DNA of 64,000 bases, taken from the NCBI RefSeq assembly GCF_013391105.1, contig NZ_CP058335.1:1-64000 (forward strand), read 5' to 3'. Positions 58,964 through 64,000 of this stretch are shown here, piece after piece (positions within the stretch are counted from its first letter, which is position 1; each line of letters opens with the position of its first letter). The stretch comes from Natronomonas salina. GTDB taxonomy: Archaea; Halobacteriota; Halobacteria; Halobacteriales; Haloarculaceae. Position numbers and translations under genes: made by a program. The notes beneath the pieces were generated by a model. It was given only the letters and a program-made list of their open reading frames with translations. It was not told the DNA's origin and did no database searches.

Positions 58964-59611
58964 ATGTCGCACCCGCCGGCGGACGTCGACCCGCTCTTCG
59001 AGGCCGTCGCCGCGGAGATGGCCGCGTGGCTCGGCGACGACGCGACGGGCCACGACCTCGCGCACGGCTGGCGGGTCTTCCACACCGCGATGGAGCTGGC
59101 CGATTCGTACCCGGAGGCCGACCGCGAGGTGCTCGGGGCCGCCGCGCTCGTCCACGACGTCCACCGCGCGATGGGTGCCGGAAGGGACGCGTACGTCCAC
59201 CCGGAGGACTCCCTCGAAGAGGTCGCGGCGGTGCTCGACGACGCGGGGTTCCCCGACGCGAAGCGCGACGCGGTACTGCACTGCGTCGCGCTCCACGAGG
59301 AGTACGAGTACCGGGGCGACCGCCGTGACGGCGACCGCATCGAGGTCGACCTGCTTCGGGACGCCGACAACCTCGACGCGATGGGCGCCGTCGGCGTCGC
59401 GCGCTGCTTCGCGTACTCCGGCGCCCACGACCGCCCGATGTGGACGCCCGACTCGGACGACCCCTCCGCCGTCGACCACTTCCACGAGAAGCTGCTGCAC
59501 CTCCGCGAGGAGATGCACACCGACGCCGCCCGCGAGGTGGCCGAGTCGCGCCACGACTTCCTCGTGGCGTTCCTCGAGCGGTTCGAGGCGGAGTGGTACG
59601 GGCGGGCCTGA
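58964..59611 (+). CDS. HD-domain phosphohydrolase (YedJ-like)
   Basis: 215 residues from ATG 58964 (MSHPPADVDPLFEAV). Key residues: H-x3-H-x-W in TGHDLAHGWRVFHTA, the HD pair in LVHDVHRAMG, a late D in LLRDADNLDAMG. Small uncharacterised HD phosphohydrolases of this size often act on nucleotides. The much longer upstream frame (from 57920) runs antiparallel to the cysteine synthase gene and is dismissed. Downstream DUF488 gene starts 69 bases later. Confidence 0.88.
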   Translation: MSHPPADVDPLFEAVAAEMAAWLGDDATGHDLAHGWRVFHTAMELADSYPEADREVLGAAALVHDVHRAMGAGRDAYVHPEDSLEEVAAVLDDAGFPDAKRDAVLHCVALHEEYEYRGDRRDGDRIEVDLLRDADNLDAMGAVGVARCFAYSGAHDRPMWTPDSDDPSAVDHFHEKLLHLREEMHTDAAREVAESRHDFLVAFLERFEAEWYGRA

Positions 59612-59679
59612 GGAGTCGGACGGCCCGCCGCAGGCGTCCGGCGGATAGACTTTTGCTCGCCGGGCCGTTACCCACCCCC

Positions 59680-60099
59680 GTGACCGGAACCGTCGGGGAG
59701 ACCTACGTCGCCGCCATCCAGCACGACCTCGTGGACCTCGAGGGAGCCACGGCCGTCGGGGTCGTCCGGCGCCCGACCGGCTGGTTCCACGGCGTCGTCG
59801 ACGAGAACGTCCCGGAGCTGGGGCCGCCCCAGGAGCTTTTGGACGAGGTCAAGGAGCGCCAGGAGGACCTCGCGATGGCCGGCATGTGCGACAGCGGCGC
59901 CCACAACGCCGCCTGGGAGGAGACCGACTTCGAGGCGCGCTACCGGGAGCACGTCGACTCCGACCCCGAGGCGCAGGCGGCCCTGGCAGAGCTCCGCGAC
60001 CGGGTCCGCGACGGCGAGGACGTCGCGCTCGTCTGCTTCGAGGGCGACGACAAGCGGTGTCACCGCCACACCCTGCTCGAGTACATCGACGTCGGGTGA
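59680..60099 (+). CDS. DUF488 family protein
   Basis: 139 residues from GTG 59680 (VTGTVGETYVAAIQHD). The conserved end is DVALVCFEGDDKRCHRHTL, the Cys-x6-CHR motif of DUF488, a thiosulfate-sulfurtransferase-like or nuclease-like group of unknown activity. The N-terminal strand (AIQHDLVDLEGATAVGVVRRP) and an alpha-helical middle follow the family layout. CTTTTGCTC about 28 bases upstream suits a leaderless gene. Confidence 0.85.
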   Translation: MTGTVGETYVAAIQHDLVDLEGATAVGVVRRPTGWFHGVVDENVPELGPPQELLDEVKERQEDLAMAGMCDSGAHNAAWEETDFEARYREHVDSDPEAQAALAELRDRVRDGEDVALVCFEGDDKRCHRHTLLEYIDVG

Positions 60100-60192
60100 C
60101 CCGGCAGGCGATGGGCGACGCGGTCGAGAGCAAACTGGACGGGACCCGTCCCCGAGCGGCGTCCTTATGAACCGCGCGCCGAATCGGTAGGT

Positions 60193-60633
60193 ATGGAACT
60201 GGAGACGATGCGCCCCAACCCCGTCTTCGACGAGAACGTCTACGACGACGAGATAGAGGTCTTCGAAGCACTCGCCGGCGACGTCGTCGTGAAGGTCTGG
60301 GGCGGCGACTGGTGCAAGGACTGCCGCTCGCAGCTACCCGACTTCGGCGCCGCGCTGGACGCCGCCGGCGTCGAGAACGTCGAGCACTATCCCGTCGAGA
60401 AGGAAGACGACGGCTCGAAGGTCGGCCCGCAGGTCGAGGAGTACGGTATCGAACTCATCCCGACCGTCGTCGTGGAGCGCGCACCGCGAAGCGGCGCGGA
60501 CGGGGCGAGCGGGGAGCGTAGCGACCCGCTCGCCGACGCCGAGACGGGCGAGGAACTCGCCCGCTTCGTCGAGGAGGAGGACCGCCCCATCGCGGTCTAC
60601 CTCGCCGAGCGGCTCGAGCAGTACGCGGACTGA
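60193..60633 (+). CDS. thioredoxin-fold protein with in-frame hairpin insert
   Basis: 146 residues from ATG 60193. The active site is WGGDWCKDCRSQLPDFG (C-x2-C near residue 41), then YPVEKEDDGSKVGPQVEEYGIELIPTVVV with the cis-Pro. Residues about 97-113 (RAPRSGADGASGERSD) lie on top of two DNA hairpins (60484-60494 and 60505-60533) and look like an insertion before the last helix. It is a reductase or redox carrier of unknown partner. CTTATGA at 60164-60170 is a good A/T box. Convergent with the DUF255 gene. Confidence 0.88.
   Translation: MELETMRPNPVFDENVYDDEIEVFEALAGDVVVKVWGGDWCKDCRSQLPDFGAALDAAGVENVEHYPVEKEDDGSKVGPQVEEYGIELIPTVVVERAPRSGADGASGERSDPLADAETGEELARFVEEEDRPIAVYLAERLEQYAD
60484..60533. 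repeat. paired hairpins inside the thioredoxin-fold gene
   Basis: 60484-60494 is CCGC-GAA-GCGG. 60505-60533 has a perfect 9-bp stem (GCGAGCGGG/CCCGCTCGC) with an 11-nt loop. Both lie in the coding region without breaking the frame, as in the dehalogenase gene. Confidence 0.8.
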
Positions 60634-60636
60634 TTC

Positions 60637-62745
60637 TCAGCGGCCCGAGTCGGCCCACGCGAGGGCCTCGCGCATGTCGTGTTTCGGCGGCGAGCAGGTG
60701 AACGACCGGCAGGCGTACACCGTCGGCTCGCCGTCGAGGGCCTCACGGTCGGCCCAGATCGGCGGGACGCCGTCGAGGCCGAGTTCGTCGGCCCACACCT
60801 CGACGCCGGCCTCGTCCGGCGGGCGGACGGTGAGGAACCGCGACGGCACGTAGGTCTCCGCGAGGGCGTCCCGCCACTCGTCGGGCAGCCCGTCGGCGGC
60901 GACGGTCAGCTCCAGGGCGCCGACGGCGAGGTCGTCCGCGGCCAGGGCGAGTGCGGCGTGGGACAGCGGGTCGGACTCCAGCTTCGAGGCGTGCGTCTCG
61001 ACGACGGTCTCGGCGACGTCGCCGAAGCCCTCCTCGGGCGCGACGTGCTCCAGGGCGCCGAGCAGCTGGACGGCGACGCCCGTGCTGGAGGGCGTCGAGG
61101 CGTCAGTCACCTCCTGGGGTCGCGCGACAAGCGACTCCCCGCCCGTCGGCGTGAAGTACAGCGTCGCCTCGTCCTCGTCGTAGAAGGCCTCGCGAATCAC
61201 GCGGCCGAGTTCGACCGCGAAGACGAGGTGCTCGACGTCGCCGGTCGCCTGGTAGGTGTCCAGGGCGCCGCGGCCCAGGAAGGCGTAGTCCTCGAGGTAC
61301 CCCGGGATGCCGACCTCCCGGTCCTTGAACCGACGGTTCAGGCGTCGCTCGTCCTCGTCCCAGAGGTACTCCCGCGCGAAGTCGATGGCTTCGGCCGCGA
61401 CGTCGCCGTACTCAGGGTCGAGCGTGATGGCACCCTCGGCGAACGCCGAGGCCATCAGACCGTTCCAGCCGGCGAGGACCTTCTCGTCGCGCGGCGGCCG
61501 GGGACGCTCCTCGCGGGCCTCGAAGACCTGCTGGCGGGCGCGTTCGACCCGGTCGGCCACCGTCTCCGCGTCGAGGTCGTACTCGTCGGCGAGGGCCTCG
61601 ACCGACGCGGACTCGGTGAGGACGGTCTGCCCGTCCTCGAAGTTCCCGGCCTCGGTGACGCCGTAGCGGTCGCAGAAGAGGTCGGCGTCGGTGCCGTCGT
61701 CGACCGCATCGTGGACTGCTCCGGGCGTCCAGACGTAGAAGGCGCCCTCCTCCCGCTCGCCGGCCTCGTCCTCACTCTGGGCATCCAGCGTCGAGTAGAA
61801 GCCGCCGTCCGGGTGGGTGAGCTCCCGCTCGACGAACGCGAAGGTCTCCCGCGACACCTCGGCGTACCGTTCGTCGCCGGTCAGCTGGTAGCCGGCGAGG
61901 AACGCCCGGGGGAGCTCCGCGTTGTCGTACAGCATCTTCTCGAAGTGCGGGACCGTCCAGTCGCGGTCGACGCAGTAGCGGTGGAAGCCGCCGCCGACGT
62001 GGTCGTAGAGCCCGCCGGCGGCCATCGCGTCGAGCGTCTCGACGGCGACCTCGCGGTACTCCTCGCGGCCGGTGCGGTCGTAGGCCCGCAGGAGCAGGTG
62101 GAGCCGGCCGGGTTGGGGGAACTTCTGGCCGCGGCCCCAGCCGCCGTGCTCGCGGTCGGCGCCCCGGACCGCCGCGCTCGCGGCGGCGTCGACGAACTCG
62201 GCGTCGGGGGCGTCGCCGGGGGCGTCGGGGGTGTCCTCGAGTTCGCCGGCGACGGCGTCGGTCCACTGGTCGGCGCGGTGCTCCATCTCCTCGCGGTCCT
62301 GCGGGCGCTGCCAGGACTCGGCGATGTCCTCGAGCAGGTCGCCGAAGGCGGGCATCCCGCGCTTCGACTCCGGCGGGAAGTACGTCCCGACGTGGAAGGG
62401 CCGGCCGTCGGGGGTCAGCCACACCGACAGCGGCCAGCCGCCCTGGCCGCGGACGAGCTGGCAGACGGTCATGTAGACGCTGTCGACGTCCGGTCGCTCC
62501 TCGCGGTCGACCTTGATCGGGACGAAGTGCTCGTTGAGCACCTCCGCGACCTCCGGGTCGGAGAAGCTCTCCTCCTCCATCACGTGACACCAGTGGCAGG
62601 CCGAGTAGCCGATCGAGAGGAAGATCGGGACGTCCCGTTCGCGGGCGAGTTCGCGGGCCTCCTCGTCCCAGGGCTGCCAGGCGACCGGGTTGTCGGCGTG
62701 CTGGCGGAGGTACGGCGACGACGCCTCGTCGAGGCGGTTGTCCAT
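60637..62745 (-). CDS. DUF255 thioredoxin-domain protein (YyaL/SPATA20-like)
   Basis: 702 residues. It begins with a thioredoxin domain, active site near residue 48 (SIGYSACHWCHVMEEES), followed by LNEHFVPIKVDREERPDVDSVYM and GWPLSVWLTPDGRPFHVGTYFPP. The rest is an (alpha/alpha)6 barrel resembling glycoside hydrolases (GGLYDHVGGGFHRYCVDRDW, WNGLMASAFAEGAI). A Cys-rich C terminus (VYACRSFTCSPP) closes it. Full length (about 700) is normal. Function unknown; conserved in all domains. No start problem: ATG 62745 (MDNRLDEASSPYLRQHADNP). Confidence 0.95.
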   Translation of the reverse strand: MDNRLDEASSPYLRQHADNPVAWQPWDEEARELARERDVPIFLSIGYSACHWCHVMEEESFSDPEVAEVLNEHFVPIKVDREERPDVDSVYMTVCQLVRGQGGWPLSVWLTPDGRPFHVGTYFPPESKRGMPAFGDLLEDIAESWQRPQDREEMEHRADQWTDAVAGELEDTPDAPGDAPDAEFVDAAASAAVRGADREHGGWGRGQKFPQPGRLHLLLRAYDRTGREEYREVAVETLDAMAAGGLYDHVGGGFHRYCVDRDWTVPHFEKMLYDNAELPRAFLAGYQLTGDERYAEVSRETFAFVERELTHPDGGFYSTLDAQSEDEAGEREEGAFYVWTPGAVHDAVDDGTDADLFCDRYGVTEAGNFEDGQTVLTESASVEALADEYDLDAETVADRVERARQQVFEAREERPRPPRDEKVLAGWNGLMASAFAEGAITLDPEYGDVAAEAIDFAREYLWDEDERRLNRRFKDREVGIPGYLEDYAFLGRGALDTYQATGDVEHLVFAVELGRVIREAFYDEDEATLYFTPTGGESLVARPQEVTDASTPSSTGVAVQLLGALEHVAPEEGFGDVAETVVETHASKLESDPLSHAALALAADDLAVGALELTVAADGLPDEWRDALAETYVPSRFLTVRPPDEAGVEVWADELGLDGVPPIWADREALDGEPTVYACRSFTCSPPKHDMREALAWADSGR

Positions 62746-62842
62746 GCGCTAGCTCGGGTCGCCACGTTACTAAACGTCAGGACTCGGGCCCGGTCGAGCG
62801 GCCGCCGATAGCCGCCGTTCGGGCGTCGAAACGCTGTGTACC

Positions 62843-62848
62843 TTATTA
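62843..62848 (+). promoter_or_regulatory. A/T box of the 62872 gene
   Basis: TTATTA is centred about 27 bases upstream of the GTG at 62872, in the leaderless geometry. Confidence 0.55.
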
Positions 62849-62871
62849 CCCGGTAGTCACCTAGCCGAGGC

Positions 62872-63222
62872 GTGAGCGTCCCCGTGGAGTTCGACCCGAC
62901 CGAGACCTGGCTGCTCGAGGACCGCCTGGAGGACCTCCTCGAGGCCGTCCGGTACGAGACCGACCACGTCGCCATCACCCGTTCGGGCGACGAGGCGCTG
63001 CTGGAGAGCACGCAGGCGTCAGGCACGTACGCCCACATCGCGGTGCTGCACCACCGCGAGGCGGTCGGCGAGGCGTCGACGACGGCCGGCGATACCGAGG
63101 GCGACGGGCTCGTCCGGGCGAGCTACCAGCACGAGGACTCCCCGCGGACCGACAGCGTCCAGCGGGCGCTGGAACCGTTCCGCCGAGCGACCCTCGACCA
63201 CGCCTCCGGTCGGCGTCGATAG
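62872..63222 (+). CDS. conserved haloarchaeal protein, unknown function
   Basis: 116 residues from GTG 62872 (VSVPVEFDPTETWLLEDRLEDLL). A helix-strand start (ETDHVAITRSGDEALLES) and YAHIAVLHHREAVGEA, then an acidic, low-complexity middle and a basic-tinged end. I do not recognise the family. It is followed closely by the Tat lipoprotein gene, 36 bases away, which has its own A/T box. Confidence 0.62.
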   Translation: MSVPVEFDPTETWLLEDRLEDLLEAVRYETDHVAITRSGDEALLESTQASGTYAHIAVLHHREAVGEASTTAGDTEGDGLVRASYQHEDSPRTDSVQRALEPFRRATLDHASGRRR

Positions 63223-63226
63223 CGGC

Positions 63227-63232
63227 TTATTT
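63227..63232 (+). promoter_or_regulatory. A/T box of the edge lipoprotein gene
   Basis: TTATTT is centred about 28 bases upstream of the ATG at 63258, consistent with its own leaderless transcript. Confidence 0.5.
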
Positions 63233-63257
63233 CAACGACCCGCCTGAGGGTCCGTAC

Positions 63258-64000
63258 ATGAGACTCTCGCGCAGAGACGCCCTCCGGGTCGGCGGCGGTC
63301 TGCTGGCGACCGCCGGGGCCGCGGGCTGCGTCGAACGGCGGATCACGAGCCGGGAGACGCGGGTCCAGGACAGTTCGTCGTGGGCGCTGTCGCCCGCTGT
63401 CGACGCGTCGCTCGGCGAATCGGCCTTCCAGGAGTACGTCGACGAGATGGCCGACACGTACGACGACAGCGGGGTCTGGGGGCTGGACGCCGAGCCCGCC
63501 GACTCGTTCGAGGGGGCGTACGTCCAGCGACTCGGCATCCCGGAGGACGAGCCCGGGGAGTCGTCGCTCGACCCGGACTCCCTCGACCTCGAGTCACCGC
63601 TGCTGGTCGCAGACGCCGCCGTCGCCGTCTACGAGGTCGACGACGGCGTGTACCGCTACTGGCTGTGGGCCGCGGCCGACGGCACCGATGACCGGCTCGT
63701 CCGGAACGTCGACGTCTCCGTCCTCTCGGCGCGGGTCGTCTTCCGGAACGGCACGCTCTCGGGCGCGGCGGACGTCGAACGCGACGGCGACGAGGCGACC
63801 GTCTCCCTCGGCGGCGCTCCCGAGGGGAGCTTCCCGCTCAAGGAGACGACGGGGAGCGTCGAATCGACGAGCCAACAGGAGCAGGAAGACGACCCCAGTT
63901 ACGGCGTCGACTGGAGCGGCGGCGTCGAGGGCGCCCAGTCCGTCAACGGGGTCTGCGAGGAGGAGCGCGACGGCGCCCACGACTTCTTCTGGCGCATCGC
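63258..64000 (+). CDS. Tat lipoprotein, C-terminal part cut by window edge
   Basis: At least 247 residues, open to the right edge. The Tat lipobox (RRDALRVGGGLLATAGAAGC) is followed by a soluble domain with many beta-strands (LLVADAAVAVYEVDDGVYRYWLWAAADG). The end of the window reads NGVCEEERDGAHDFFWRI. No family is recognised. It joins the other surface lipoproteins in the window; direct sequence beyond 64000 would be needed to name it. Confidence 0.75.
   Translation, partial: MRLSRRDALRVGGGLLATAGAAGCVERRITSRETRVQDSSSWALSPAVDASLGESAFQEYVDEMADTYDDSGVWGLDAEPADSFEGAYVQRLGIPEDEPGESSLDPDSLDLESPLLVADAAVAVYEVDDGVYRYWLWAAADGTDDRLVRNVDVSVLSARVVFRNGTLSGAADVERDGDEATVSLGGAPEGSFPLKETTGSVESTSQQEQEDDPSYGVDWSGGVEGAQSVNGVCEEERDGAHDFFWRI

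Overview
The window reads as chromosomal DNA from a haloarchaeon (class Halobacteria). The evidence is very high GC with a strong G/C third-position bias, proteins dominated by Asp/Glu, Tat-type lipoprotein signals, leaderless genes with an A/T box about 25-30 nt upstream of the start codon, and lineage-typical families: archaeal RPA with its associated protein, CDC48, a SAMP-type ubiquitin-like protein, HalX response regulators, archaeal shikimate kinase and several small Halobacteria-only families. Genus cannot be fixed from what is visible. There is no rRNA, CRISPR array or intact insertion sequence. Three tRNAs are present: Arg-CCT, Gly-TCC and Ser-TGA.

Layout. 1-10.1 kb: an edge zinc-finger gene, a CDC48 ATPase, a receiver-PAS protein, an Lhr-type helicase and the RPA / RPA-associated protein / phosphoesterase operon. 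10.2-14.9 kb: a UDG-like protein, a haloalkane-dehalogenase-like hydrolase, a VOC protein, a SAMP-like protein overlapping a metallo-beta-lactamase-fold hydrolase, and small regulators. 14.9-16.1 kb: tRNA-Arg with tRNA-derived repeats, then two TatA-like genes. 16.2-24.4 kb: peroxiredoxin, an HD protein, a RecA-like/HalX-regulator pair and a type IV pilus-like operon (ATPase, TadC-like membrane protein, large pilin-like protein). 24.7-34.9 kb: prephenate dehydrogenase, an Rsm22-like methyltransferase, SurE, a cupredoxin, an AT-richer arylsulfotransferase-like gene, overlapping shikimate kinase and chorismate mutase genes, and small haloarchaeal families. 35.0-38.8 kb: a second pilus ATPase/TadC pair without a pilin. 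38.8-43.7 kb: a Trm9-like methyltransferase and an iron-siderophore ABC system with a short flavoprotein, controlled by two near-identical palindromes of DtxR/IdeR type. 43.8-56.9 kb: two tRNAs, an M24 peptidase, AroA, an IMPDH/GMPR-like enzyme without CBS domains, AroC, a SlyD-type FKBP with a Met/Gly-rich tail, CyaB-type CYTH protein and archaeal S-adenosylmethionine synthetase. 56.9-64.0 kb: hydrolase, cysteine synthase, HD protein, DUF488, thioredoxin, a large DUF255 thioredoxin-domain protein and an edge Tat lipoprotein.

How the genes connect. Aromatic amino-acid synthesis is spread over the window (TyrA, shikimate kinase plus chorismate mutase, AroA, AroC) rather than forming one operon. 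Surface and export functions recur: two pilus motors, two TatA-like proteins and several Tat or lipoprotein substrates. The clearest regulatory signal is the pair of iron-box palindromes that sit between the A/T box and the start codon of each siderophore transport unit. The most unusual non-coding signals are short perfect hairpins with 3-nt loops that recur between genes and inside two coding regions, and a cassette of tRNA-Arg-derived repeats beside the intact tRNA-Arg gene.
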